NCBI GenBank assembly: GCA_015060555.1
Contig: SUYG01000049.1
Coordinates: 1 to 64,000, forward strand
Length of the DNA: 64,000 nt
Source of the DNA: Physcousia sp015060555
GTDB lineage: Bacteria > Bacteroidota > Bacteroidia > Bacteroidales > Bacteroidaceae
Direction: 5' to 3'
Each line of letters opens with the position of its first letter. Position 1 is the first letter of the stretch. Shown piece after piece: positions 26,301 to 35,900 of the stretch. Below the pieces are notes generated by a model, which did not search any database, was not told where the DNA came from, and worked only from the letters and a program-made list of their open reading frames with translations. The position numbers and the translations under genes were made by a program.

Positions 26301-26793
26301 CGAGGACGGCTTTCTTCTGGGAAATGATTTCCGTATTGCCTGTATAGTAGCTATGGAACTTACTGCTGATGAGGCGTGCATCCTGATCTGTCTCGCCCTT
26401 GATGGCAAGTTGGAGCAGGTTGTAGTCCGGAGCATCCATGATGAGTGCATGGCAGAACACAGGCACTTCCAGCTTATAGGTTCCGTCCTCCTCTGTCAGG
26501 GCAGAGTACTTAGGCAATTGGAGAGCCTGGATGCGAACGCCGCTCATGGGTTCTCCGGTGGCATCGTCGATGACCTTACCGGACACCGACTTCATGGGGT
26601 ATTGTTTTTCCGCTTTCTTGTTCCGACGGAGCTTGGCCAATGCGGCACTGTCCCTTTCGGCAGTGTCATCGACACGATTTTCCTGGAACATGTCTTGGGC
26701 CATGAGGGGCGTCATGCTTCCACCGACGATGAAAAGCAAGCATAGTCCCAAGCGGATGGCCATATCTTTGAGGTGAGTTGAATAGAATCTCAT
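23350..26793 (-). CDS. SusC/RagA family TonB-dependent transporter (second pair)
   Basis: A 1147-residue outer-membrane beta-barrel transporter. Signal sequence about 1-33; a charged linker; a carboxypeptidase-regulatory-like domain (VSGKVIDDATGEPMSGVRI, about 70-130); a plug domain (GAYFSIRGVNSINANAQPLFIIDGNM, VIKNGTALYGAKGANGVVIINTKRG); and a 22-strand barrel ending in an aromatic-poor SRSFNLGVSINL. It would import oligosaccharides captured by the adjacent SusD. No STN (anti-sigma signalling) domain is visible, so it is probably not itself a sigma-factor sensor. Confidence 0.92.
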   Translation of the reverse strand: MRFYSTHLKDMAIRLGLCLLFIVGGSMTPLMAQDMFQENRVDDTAERDSAALAKLRRNKKAEKQYPMKSVSGKVIDDATGEPMSGVRIQALQLPKYSALTEEDGTYKLEVPVFCHALIMDAPDYNLLQLAIKGETDQDARLISSKFHSYYTGNTEIISQKKAVLDETSSVTVETDMQNLLAGDLYSVNRSGLVGQGAYFSIRGVNSINANAQPLFIIDGNMVDMEEGRTSLHEGFYNNLLAGLDPENVESVQVIKNGTALYGAKGANGVVIINTKRGHSMATRINVRVYGGTELVPEKLQVMDGPAYRSYLSELAGTIKEVRESTSGNLDKYAFLNNAPESSNYYYSVFHNNTDWQSDLYRNTFVQNYKVSVEGGDEIGMYALSLGYSDGKSTMKGNDFSRLNLRFNTDIQIFSKLRAGLDIAYNQTSYNVLDTGWSEDYSMQNIGSPNVLGLLQAPFLSQYAYYHSEAAGKLQLSNSYAGKYASTATLGQWIQNPFQFANQLDPDINESLRNPYWILENGKGKNKNYAELTQISINFAPKYQITKQFAISDRFCYTLNRNNEKYFLPINGSTLYMLNDLGKISSVLKSQFTKETTINNDLRIEWGNTYGAHKVNVFGGWRYNNYSYSYSFIRGYNNENDKLPNISKSMAYVNYGGTKDNWIDMTYYLNADYNFQNKYFAEFAVSAQSSSRFGKNTKDGLKIAGVSWGIFPSIQLGWLISNEKWFKPGKGINYLKLTAGFDQSGNDGIDYYAARTYWESQRASKNTVGLVLKNIENSSIQWETNTRLNVALEGSFINNRLNAGVEFYMNTIDNLLSLGEIDYISGLKQYWTNDGQMKNRGFEVRANGAIINTKDWKWELGLSAGHYTNEITKLPTYANPVIVGGTPVNGRTSSIFGVDNILTAEGYAAGSFFGWETNGVFASDAEASKATNVTRNGNNYLKYPTGIESRPYDVFQAGDVRFVDQNNDGIIDEKDRVVLGNPNPTLFGNIFTTLSWKDLRLDVIFKYSLGNDIYNYQRSILEGGNTTYNQTTALQRRWTYEGQQTDIPKVCYTDCDDWRNNERMSDRWIEDGSYVKLKNVRLTYTFPLRNEYIQGLKIWAEGNNLITLTKYLGLDPEMSARNSVLYQGIDTGLLPSSRSFNLGVSINL

Positions 26794-26842
26794 ACTTGTA
26801 GTTTCAGAAGGTTAAAAGATTCATATTGATTCTTTGAGCTGA

Positions 26843-28747
26843 TTACTCTTGCTTGGGACGCAGGATAATCCGGTCCACGGAGAACGTGGTCTGATAGCCT
26901 TGACGCTCCATCGCTGAAGGGATGGCCTGCGATTGGATTTGGAAGATGGGGTAAGCCTTCGTGATGTTGCGATAGGAGTAGGGGAAGGTGATGGTTTCGT
27001 CCATCCAGATGGTATCTACTTTCTCGCCTTCATAGGTAAAGGCTTTCTTTGTGCTCCAAGTCTTTTCCTTCTTGCTCTCGCTGAGGTAGGTAATGGTGGC
27101 CTTCAGAGAGTTCTTCTTGATGACATCGGGGTTGTCCTCGGGATCAACCTCGTTGTAATAGAAGTCCGGGACCATGACGATACCAACCTCGTATTCGATG
27201 TTGCTGAGCACGTCCTGATCTTCTTCAGAACCACGCAGCTTGAACGTAGCCTTGGGCTGGCCTGAATCGCGCCTGAATCTGAGGTAAGAGCTCTTCGACA
27301 CCTGGCCGTACTTGCGGGCCAGCTCACTGCCGTTATCGACGCTCTTGGACTCGAAGGTGGCATTGTAGGTGTGCTTGCCGTCTTTCTGTTCAGCCTCAGA
27401 GAGGTTGTAGCGTCCGGGCTGGTAAATCGAGAAGGCGTTGGCCTTGATTTCAATGTTGAAGGCTTTGTACGTCTTGCGGAAGTTCCAGTGATCCAGGGGA
27501 TAGAGAAGACCGTTGCTGACGGTGATGGGCTGTTTGCCCTCAAAGATCAGGTCGCGCACATCCTCTGTCTCGTCCTTGTCAATGGTAAAGGTGTCGGAAC
27601 GCGTGTTGAAGAGCTTGGTCATCTTATGGCTCAGGAAGGATTCTACGGTCCAGAAGTCCTCCTGCACACCCTTGATGCGCTTCTGCATTCTGACGTTGAA
27701 CACCAGCGGTGACACAATATCCATGCTGATGGCAGCCTCCTGCACAGTGTCCTTCACTTCGAGGGTCGGACGGTTGCCAGCAGCTACATCCATCAATGCG
27801 TTGTTTTCCTGATAAGCATCGAAGTAGATGTCGGCATAGTTGTACCAGGGCTTCATTGTTGCTACGGCTTCTTCCCAGGCGGCATCGTTGGGGATGGCCA
27901 TGGCATAGATACTGTCTTCCTGCTCCAGGTTGGCGGCTACGCCCTTGTGGGGCACCGTCCATTCCACGGAGTTGGGCTGATAGGAGAAGTAGTACAGAGA
28001 ATTGAAGCGCGTATAGACGCTGTCCACGTAAATCGGCTCACCTGTTGTCTTGTCCGTACCGGCGATGGCGCTGGCATCGGAATTGAAGAAGAGCGTATCG
28101 TGGGCGCTCAGCCAGGCATTCAGATGCTCATAGCCCTTATTGGCACGGATGTATTCATACAGGTTATAGGCGAAGGGAATCTTCTGGCCGAGCACATGGA
28201 CGATGCCATTGGTGGCGCTGATGTTGGGGCGGTTGATAGCCACATCCTTGATGGTCTTCTTCTCGCGGTCGAAGATGCCTTTCTTGTTGTTGAGGAAAAT
28301 CAGGCGTTCGGCCTTGCCTTGCGGGTTCAGACCTGATGCCACGTAGCGGCCGCAGGCCAGGTGGTTGCCCACTAAACTCAGGAATACATCATAAGGCCTT
28401 GTCTTCAACAGTGCCTCATAATCTGCCAGGTCTGCGGCCGTGAAGGCCTCGTTGTTGGGTACAAAGACGGTGAGGACCTGGTCGCCGCTGAGTACATCCT
28501 TAAAGGTGTAGTTGGCGATGGGGTGCTTCTCGTCCTTATAGACAGGAGTCTTCTCTGCGATCTTGGCAAAGTTGGATAGACTCGCGTCAGAAGAAATCAC
28601 TTCCCAGATGCTCTGGGTGGCTACGTTGCCCTCGCCGGAGTCCTCAGGAATATCGAAATGGTCGTCGGCACAGGAGGTGAGGGTCATCGCCATGGCGATG
28701 CCCCACACTCCGATGAGGATGACTTTGTTCAAATATGTGCGTGTCAT
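26843..28747 (-). CDS. Fasciclin (FAS1) domain lipoprotein
   Basis: A 634-residue lipoprotein with lipobox MTLTSC (Cys about 26). A FAS1-like domain is recognisable from SIWEVISSDASLSNFAKIAEKT, VLTVFVPNNEAF and ISATNGIVHVLGQKIPF (about 47-195); a second, diverged FAS1-like region follows, then a C-terminal beta domain. FAS1 domains mediate adhesion or ligand binding. Its position directly upstream of SusC, where SusE/SusF-type surface glycan-binding proteins normally lie, suggests a cell-surface glycan-binding role. That role is inferred from position. Confidence 0.75.
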   Translation of the reverse strand: MTRTYLNKVILIGVWGIAMAMTLTSCADDHFDIPEDSGEGNVATQSIWEVISSDASLSNFAKIAEKTPVYKDEKHPIANYTFKDVLSGDQVLTVFVPNNEAFTAADLADYEALLKTRPYDVFLSLVGNHLACGRYVASGLNPQGKAERLIFLNNKKGIFDREKKTIKDVAINRPNISATNGIVHVLGQKIPFAYNLYEYIRANKGYEHLNAWLSAHDTLFFNSDASAIAGTDKTTGEPIYVDSVYTRFNSLYYFSYQPNSVEWTVPHKGVAANLEQEDSIYAMAIPNDAAWEEAVATMKPWYNYADIYFDAYQENNALMDVAAGNRPTLEVKDTVQEAAISMDIVSPLVFNVRMQKRIKGVQEDFWTVESFLSHKMTKLFNTRSDTFTIDKDETEDVRDLIFEGKQPITVSNGLLYPLDHWNFRKTYKAFNIEIKANAFSIYQPGRYNLSEAEQKDGKHTYNATFESKSVDNGSELARKYGQVSKSSYLRFRRDSGQPKATFKLRGSEEDQDVLSNIEYEVGIVMVPDFYYNEVDPEDNPDVIKKNSLKATITYLSESKKEKTWSTKKAFTYEGEKVDTIWMDETITFPYSYRNITKAYPIFQIQSQAIPSAMERQGYQTTFSVDRIILRPKQE

Positions 28748-28765
28748 AATAGGTTTTTTATAAGG

Positions 28766-31042
28766 TTACCAAATGTCTTCGGGTTCCACGGGGTTATCAT
28801 AGACCTCCTTGGAGACAAATTCAAAGTAGTCCATGAAGAACTGCAGTTCTTTGTCGTCGAGTACATTCTTGAAGCGGATGTAGTAGGTCTTGTCGGGATC
28901 CATATCTTCACTTACCATGATACGTCGTGTGACGTGTTCGCCTTGAATGCCTAATCTTGAACCGGTTCCTTCACCGATGTGGAAGTACTTGGGACCTTTC
29001 ATGAAGCCGCGGGCGCGCAGGGACTTGGTGATCTCGTCCTGTTCCTCCATGCTCAAGCTCTTGGCTTCGTTCTCATACTCTGCGTCGGAGGTGTAACCGA
29101 AGTTGGATACCTGGTCGCCGCTGCGGAAACGGTGGCGGACAAAGCCGATACGCAGATCCATGGGGATGTCCTTGGCGGGCAGGTAATTGGGGTCGTCACC
29201 GAAATAAACCTGACACATGCTACGCCAACTGGAACCGGAGCTGACGCCGAAGCGAATCTCATAGTGTCCTTTCTTCGGCACGGGCGGCAACTTCATCGTG
29301 AACTCATATTTACCGATGATGTTGAACTCGTCCATCTGGTAGTTGCTCCAGCCGCGGTTGTGGCCCGTAAAGTAGTAGAAGAGTGTACCTTCACGCATCT
29401 CCACATTGGCCAGATAGGGATATTCTACAGGGAAGCCCTTCGTCTGGGTACTGCCGTCGGGATAGTCACCCAAGGGATGGCGGAGGTCGTTGTTGATGAA
29501 TTCCGGGAACATGGCCGTCATGTCAATGCGGATGCGTTCGCTGGCCAGGCGGTTCTGTACGTTCTCTGTATAAACCAGCACACGCTCGAGGGGATATATG
29601 CAGCAGTTCTTGATCTGCTGGTAGTCGGCAGCATCTTCTGCCTCAAAGCGAATCTTGTTACCGATGTTCTCGTCGGGATACATCGCGAATGCGCTACCAG
29701 CCTCCCTGAAGCGGCCACTCTCGTGGTAGTCGTTGTTCTGGGGGTTGCTCTCATCGATGAAGTCGCCGCGTCCGTTTCTCAGGATGGGGAAGCGGTTGAG
29801 GAAGATACCGCCGTTGGCATCGTCGCGCTCGGTGTCTTCTTCCTGGCTCTCGCGGCTCTGATAGATCTTCAGCAGACGGCGCTTACCCATCGTGGTGAAG
29901 TATTCAAAGACGGGGATGCTGAAGCCTGTTTCAGGTGTTTTCCACCAGTAGCCATTCTCGTTGTGGTGAATGACCAGACTACCAGGCTTGAGCTTCTCGG
30001 GGAGAACGTGGTAGGTGACAAACTGGTTGATGATGTTGTTCTCATTGGTGTAGTCATTGCCCTGGGTGGCATCGGGATAAGCTCCCTTGCTGATCAGGTA
30101 AGCCTTGATGTCCTCCACGGAGATCTGGTCGTAGGGCTTTCCGATTTCGCTCTCCCAGAGCGCATCCGGCTCGGCAAAGATGGTGAAGCCATAGAGACGG
30201 TGCAAGGGGATAGAACCGATTTGCTCCGTAGGATGTTTGGGCAGGTCTTTGACGGCCCCGTCCAATACCAGATTCTCCCATACGTCATCCTGCGTCTTGC
30301 TGAGGGTGTCTGCTAATCCGCAGGCTTGGATGAGCTTGGCCATCACGAGGAAGCCCTTTGTGCGCTCGGCAACGATGTTCTGGAAGATATCGGCCATGGT
30401 CTTATTGCTCGGAGCAATCACGGCGTGAACCTCGTGGACACGTCCGTTGAGGCACTTGATATCGCGGTTGTTCAGGTCAATAAACGCCACGCCGTTCATC
30501 AGGATGGAGTCCTGTCCGGCCGTCTTCTTGAACAACTTGCGGTTGTTGAGGTTCGGCAACTGGAAATCCACGTCGTCTGTCTGTGAGACGATGTCACCCA
30601 TCTCCAGCACCGTGGAGCTGTTCGTGCCGTCCAAGACACTGTTATAGACAATGACCTTGCGGATGGAGTCCAGAACTTCTTCATTGGGGAAACCGGCCCA
30701 GGAGGCCTCGCTGATGATGCCTTTGACACGCAGGGAGTCAAGGTAGTCGTGGATGGCCTTGTTGTTCGGCGGGAAGCAGGTGTAGTTACCGCGTGCCGAC
30801 AGCAGCTGTGCCACCGTTGATGACGACTGGCGGCTGATGGGTACTTGATGCAGCAGGCTTGCGTATTCGGTGTAGAGCTCCGCATTCTTACCCTGCTCCA
30901 GATATTCGAGGATGGTCTCCTCCTTGGCTGTGAATTGGTACTCGGTATCGATGTTTTCCGAACACGAGGCCAAAGCAGCTACGATGACAGCCCAAGCCAT
31001 AAGTGCTTGGATTCTGTAAAGGTTTCGTGCTAAATATTTCAT
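28766..31042 (-). CDS. Fasciclin-type lipoprotein (DUF5108-like)
   Basis: From the ATG at 31042, 758 residues, with lipobox VAALASC; a start at 31072 would overlap the upstream SusD stop. The N-terminal part has a FAS1-like pattern (YTCFPPNNKAIHDYLDSL, LPNLNNRKLFKK, IKCLNGRVHEVHAVI), followed by a second FAS1-like stretch (FTIFAEPDALWESE). The C-terminal region (from about 440) is a beta-rich domain with YEIRFGVSSGSSW and FFMDYFEFV, resembling carbohydrate-binding jelly rolls. I take it to be a surface ligand-binding component. Its gene sits between SusD of the first pair and the next FAS1 gene, with short gaps. Confidence 0.7.
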   Translation of the reverse strand: MKYLARNLYRIQALMAWAVIVAALASCSENIDTEYQFTAKEETILEYLEQGKNAELYTEYASLLHQVPISRQSSSTVAQLLSARGNYTCFPPNNKAIHDYLDSLRVKGIISEASWAGFPNEEVLDSIRKVIVYNSVLDGTNSSTVLEMGDIVSQTDDVDFQLPNLNNRKLFKKTAGQDSILMNGVAFIDLNNRDIKCLNGRVHEVHAVIAPSNKTMADIFQNIVAERTKGFLVMAKLIQACGLADTLSKTQDDVWENLVLDGAVKDLPKHPTEQIGSIPLHRLYGFTIFAEPDALWESEIGKPYDQISVEDIKAYLISKGAYPDATQGNDYTNENNIINQFVTYHVLPEKLKPGSLVIHHNENGYWWKTPETGFSIPVFEYFTTMGKRRLLKIYQSRESQEEDTERDDANGGIFLNRFPILRNGRGDFIDESNPQNNDYHESGRFREAGSAFAMYPDENIGNKIRFEAEDAADYQQIKNCCIYPLERVLVYTENVQNRLASERIRIDMTAMFPEFINNDLRHPLGDYPDGSTQTKGFPVEYPYLANVEMREGTLFYYFTGHNRGWSNYQMDEFNIIGKYEFTMKLPPVPKKGHYEIRFGVSSGSSWRSMCQVYFGDDPNYLPAKDIPMDLRIGFVRHRFRSGDQVSNFGYTSDAEYENEAKSLSMEEQDEITKSLRARGFMKGPKYFHIGEGTGSRLGIQGEHVTRRIMVSEDMDPDKTYYIRFKNVLDDKELQFFMDYFEFVSKEVYDNPVEPEDIW

Positions 31043-31071
31043 AGTTGTAGAATTTATCTGTGGAAACGTCA

Positions 31072-32931
31072 TTAGGAACCGGACTGATTGTTGTTGTCGC
31101 CCTTTTCACGGTTCCATACAGGGTTCTGCGGAATCTCGTAGTAGTTGGCGCTACGCTCACGATAGTAGATGGGGCTGTAGAGGCCGTAGCGGTTTTGCAT
31201 GCGGCTCTTCATGTTGGACTTCAGCTTGGAATAGGCACCCTTTGCCAGGTAGTCTTCCACCATCTGCGAGACGCCGTCTGCACCATTGAAGAACTGAGGC
31301 TCGCGGGGATCCGGGTTGGTGCCGCCGCCGATGCGCTCGGCGTAGCGGACCAGGTCAAACCAGCGCTTGCCTTCGCCCAAGAGTTCTACGAGGCGCTCGT
31401 TCATGACCAGCTTGATGCAGGCGTCCTTGTTGTTGTCGGTGCTCTTGGAGAGACCTGTGGTCTGGTCAAGCGTGGAACGCTTCTGGATGGCATCTACAAT
31501 GCTGCGGCATTGAGCGTAATTTCCCAGAACGGCATGAGCCTCGGCCATCATCAGCATGACATCGGTCATGCGGTAGATGATCCAGTTCCTGTAGCTGGTG
31601 GTAGAGATGTCGCTCATGACATCTGTGACGATAGTACCATTTAAGGACTCTCTGTCGAATGTACAATCCAGCCATTTGGTGCAGTAGTAGAATTTGGAAT
31701 TATCGTCCAGATTCCGAATGCCTTCCGAATTGAGGTATCTGCCGTCTGCGCAAATGTACCACCTGCGGCAGTCCACGGCTCCGGTGGCCAGGTTCTTCAG
31801 CGCATTATCAACAGCCATGTTGCTGACAGCCAGGAGGAATTTCTTGTCCGTCTTGAAGCCCCAAAGGTTTCTCATGAAACCGCTGTTGCGGCGGTCGGAA
31901 GAGGAGAACTGTATCTCGAACATGCTCTCTTCACTGTTGCCGCGCACAAAAATGTCATCGAAGCTGTTGACTTCAATGCTCCATGAGTTCTGCTGGTAGT
32001 CGCCGTACATATCCTCGTTCTTGATGAGGTCAGCATTCTCAAGACCGCTGCCGTATGTGTCCTTCTTGCTGGTGTTGCGGTCGTAGGAGCTGTTGGTAAT
32101 CTGTTGGTTCTGGAGTGCCAGTGCGTCCAAGGATTTCTGGCCATATTCGATGACACTGCGTGCATCCGCCAGGACATCCTCCTGGGTATAGACGGGTTCT
32201 CCCGAGACAACCGCCAGACGGCCTTCGCGCAGGGCACTGCGCCAGAGATGCATCTCGGCCAACAGGGCGTAGATGGCGGTGTTGGTCATCAAGCCCTTCG
32301 TGTCGGCATCTTTTGGGAAGCGGCTCTTACCCATTCCGGCAACGGATTTCACGTCGTCGATCAGGGTGTTGAGGATATCCATTTGCAATGTGTTCTTGAA
32401 GGTCCGCACATCTTCGTCGGAGTTGATGACATCAAAGGTGAAGGGGACATCCTTGAAAGCGCGGATGAGGTAGAAGTAGTTCAGGGCGCGCAGGGCTGTC
32501 AACTCGGCCTTCATCTGCTGCCACTCCGTAGGTGTGAACTGCGGGTCGTCCTCCAAAATCTCATCGCCATGCGAGAGCACTTTGTTGCAGTAGTTGATGG
32601 TCGTATAGACGGCTCCCCAGTCATAAATGCCCATGGTGGAGTCGGGGTTGGCCAACATGATTTCCCGATAATCGCTGTTGTCGGGATTGATGGTGTGATA
32701 TTCGTAGGCATCCGAGCGAGCGTCGCCCCATGCGATGAATTTCTCGATGGTCCCGGCCATCTGCATATAGGCGCCGTAACGCACACCTTCCAGGTCGTTT
32801 TTATCCTCCCAGAAGTTCTCCTCTACCACCTTGTCCAGGGGGTAGAGGGTGAGGAAGTCGGTGCAGGACGTCATGCCGAGACTTGCGAGTCCCAGAAGCA
32901 TGACATGTGTGAAATATGTGATTCGTTTCAT
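31072..32931 (-). CDS. SusD/RagB family outer-membrane lipoprotein (first pair)
   Basis: A 619-residue lipoprotein with lipobox LGMTSC (Cys about 23) followed by TDFLTLYPLDKVVEENFW, typical of SusD N-termini. Other family features are LTALRALNYFYLIRAFKDVPF, TNTAIYALLAEMHLWRSAL, DVMLMMAEAHAVLGN and LLGEGKRWFDLVRYAERIG. It starts 12 bases after the stop of SusC (32944-36510), so these form the first SusC/SusD pair of the operon. Confidence 0.94.
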   Translation of the reverse strand: MKRITYFTHVMLLGLASLGMTSCTDFLTLYPLDKVVEENFWEDKNDLEGVRYGAYMQMAGTIEKFIAWGDARSDAYEYHTINPDNSDYREIMLANPDSTMGIYDWGAVYTTINYCNKVLSHGDEILEDDPQFTPTEWQQMKAELTALRALNYFYLIRAFKDVPFTFDVINSDEDVRTFKNTLQMDILNTLIDDVKSVAGMGKSRFPKDADTKGLMTNTAIYALLAEMHLWRSALREGRLAVVSGEPVYTQEDVLADARSVIEYGQKSLDALALQNQQITNSSYDRNTSKKDTYGSGLENADLIKNEDMYGDYQQNSWSIEVNSFDDIFVRGNSEESMFEIQFSSSDRRNSGFMRNLWGFKTDKKFLLAVSNMAVDNALKNLATGAVDCRRWYICADGRYLNSEGIRNLDDNSKFYYCTKWLDCTFDRESLNGTIVTDVMSDISTTSYRNWIIYRMTDVMLMMAEAHAVLGNYAQCRSIVDAIQKRSTLDQTTGLSKSTDNNKDACIKLVMNERLVELLGEGKRWFDLVRYAERIGGGTNPDPREPQFFNGADGVSQMVEDYLAKGAYSKLKSNMKSRMQNRYGLYSPIYYRERSANYYEIPQNPVWNREKGDNNNQSGS

Positions 32932-32943
32932 ATCGCTGTACTT

Positions 32944-35900
32944 TTAGAATCCCAAGTTGATACTGGCAGTGAAATAGCGTGCACGCGGGGTGCGGTTGCC
33001 ATCGAAGGCAATCTTGGCCCAGGTCGAAGGTGCCACTTCAGGATCGGTACCTGTGTACTTACTCCATACGAAGAGGTTGTTGGCCGACGCGAAGAGCTTC
33101 AGGCTGCGGATGCCCGCCTTCTTCAGGAGCTTCGGGTTGAAGTCGTAGCTGAGCTGGATGTACTGCAGACGCAGGTAGTCGCCTCGTTCCACATAACGGT
33201 CGCTGGGCAGCGCGTTGTAGCTTTCATAGATGGAGGAGTTGAGGGCGCGCGGAATCTCGGTGATGTCACCGTTCTTACGCCAGCGCCATGTGGTGGCATA
33301 GCTCTGGTTGTCGTTGGCGCGCATACTCTCAGCATTGGCGCGGGCCGTGTTCACGACATCGAAGCCGGTACGGAAGGTGAAGCCTGTGTTGAGGGAGAAG
33401 CGGTCATACTTCAGTGTGAAGCCGAAACCACCATTGCAGGTCGGGTTGGAGTTGCCGAGATAGACGACATCCAAGCGGTTGATCTGTCCGTCGTGGTTGA
33501 TGTCTTCATAGATGACATCGCCACCCTGGAATTCTTTCTTGTTGGCACGGGTGTAGCAGTAGTACATGTGCAAGGGGTTGCCGCGCTGGTCGGTCAGCAT
33601 ATTGCCATTGGCATCGTAGGCGATAGGACAGGTGGCGTTCTCATCGCCGCGGCGCTGTGCTGCAGCTGCGGTGTTGATGGGATTTCCAGCCTTGTCATAA
33701 CCGGTACCTGTTCCCCATGCAATGCCGCTGTTGCGGGCTTCTTCCCAGCTGACGCCGTTCTGATCGACCTCGGCATAGCCATACTTGTAGATGGACTCCT
33801 GGGTATAGCCGTTGTGCTCATAGTCGTAGCGATAGACGCCCTTGTATCTCAGACCGTAGATGGAACCGAAGGCGTTGTGCTCCTGAATACGGCGGAGACC
33901 GTAGTAGTTAAGGTTGCCGGGCTCGTCGTTCTCGGTGGGGTTCAGGCCCTCGAGCACGAGGGGATCCATCTCCAGAATCTCATTGATGTTCTGTGCCACA
34001 TTACCGCGCACCTTCATGGAGAACTTACCCACCTTGGCAAACCAACCGGTGGAGAAGTTCAACTCCCAACCGCTGTTTCTCATCTTACCGGCATTGATCT
34101 TAGCCAGGGAGGAGAAACCGTTGGCAGCGGCGATGCGCTGGTCGTGCATAATCAGGTCGGAGACCCTGTTGTCATAGATTTCCAGCTCGAAGTTGAGGAG
34201 GTCATCCAGCAGACCGAGGTTGAAACCGAGGTTCAGCTTCTGGGTCTTCTCCCAACGGAGGGAACTCAGCGACAGGTTCTCAGGAATAATGATGTTGTGT
34301 CCATTGTAGGATTGGCCCAGCACCTGTGCATAGCGGTTGTACTGGTTGAAGCCGCCGCCACCGGAGCCACCGGTGATACCCCAGGTGGGACGTATGGAGA
34401 GCATACTCAGCCATTTCTTGGACCATTTCATCCACGGCTCGTCGATGATGTTCCAGCGAAGACCCACGAAGGGGAAGGTGCCGAACTTGCTGCCTTTACC
34501 GAAGGCGGTGGAGCCGTCCCAACGTACGCTGACGTCGAGGTTATATTTACTCTTATAGGACGCGTGCGCCTGCGCAAAGAAGCTGGTCTCGCGCCATTCG
34601 CCGTTGGAGGCGCTGGCGCCTTGAAGCAGGGCTACGACGGTGGGGTCGGTGACGCCGTTAGGTACGTTCCACAGGTCGGAACTCTGGCTGCTGGACTGGC
34701 CGGACTTCAACTCCCAACGTACGAGGGCGCTGACGCTCCAGTCTTCGTTCTTGAAGTGGGGGTAGAAGGCCAGGTCGTGGCGGGTGAAGAACTCCAGGCT
34801 CTTGTACTCGGAGTTACCCACGGTGTTGCGGTTGTTGTTGATCTTAGTGTCGCCGTGGTGTACCCATGGATTGTCGCCTCCATAGATCCAGTCCATGGTG
34901 CGGAGCTCTGCGGGGAGGTACTTGTCGTTGGAGGTGTTGTAGATACTCAGCTGCACGTCGCCCTTATAGTTCAACTGGGTGTGGTCGTTGTCCTTGCCCA
35001 GGAACTTGTACTCCAGATTGAACTGGGGTGTCAGGTTGTACTGCTTCTCAAGGTTCCAACCGCCATAGGCATAGGCCACGGGGTTGCCGTTGAGGAACAT
35101 GTCGTAGAGGTTGTAGCTGGTGTAGTCGTAATTGTTGATATCGTTCTGCGAAGCGTTGAGGGGCAGCATGTTGAAGTAGTTGCCGGTGGGCACGTAGGTA
35201 AGCTGTCCGTCCACCATCTGCGCCTTCATCTCATCGATGCTCATGTTCGGCATGGCCTTATAGGCACGGGCAAGGATGTCGTTGGGGTTGTTCTTGTGGT
35301 TGTTGGAGAACGATAACTGGATGTTCGACTGGAATTTGATGCGGTCGCTGACTTCATAGTCGAGGGCGGTCTGTGTGGTGAAGCGGTCGTAGGTCTGACC
35401 GATGATGGAGCCCTTGGACTTGTCATAACCGGCAGAGATACGGAACTGGGCTTTCTCGCCACCACCCGAGAGGGTGACGTACCACTTGTGCTCCTGACCG
35501 AACTGGCGTACGGCATCGATCCAATCGGTGTTCTTGCTGTAGTGGGGATAGATGTTGGTTTTGTTCTGGTCGTAGTCCAATTCCGGCATATTGGTGGCTT
35601 TCTGCTGGGGGTTGAAGTAGGCCTCCTTCAGCATCATGGTGTAGCCGTCACCGTCGAGCATCTCGTAGCCATCGGGCTGCCAGGTGCCGTTGAACTTATA
35701 GGAGAAGGTGACGTTGGTCTTACCCTTGTGACCACGGCGGAGTTTGATCTCGATGACACCGTTGGCACCCTTGGCACCCCACTTGGCGGTAGAACCGTCC
35801 TTGAGGACCTCGATGCTCTGGATGTCTTCGGGGTTGACATTCAGCAGGGTGGAGAACTGTTCCTCGTTGTCGAGGTCGCCGAAGTCAATGTCCTTGACGG

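Noticed and set aside
32104..35316. A 1070-codon open frame on the plus strand across SusD and SusC
   Set aside because: It is antisense to two certain genes and has no signal peptide or domain. Its openness follows from codon bias at this GC content. The same holds for 37421-39676, 6038-7549 and 28979-30316.
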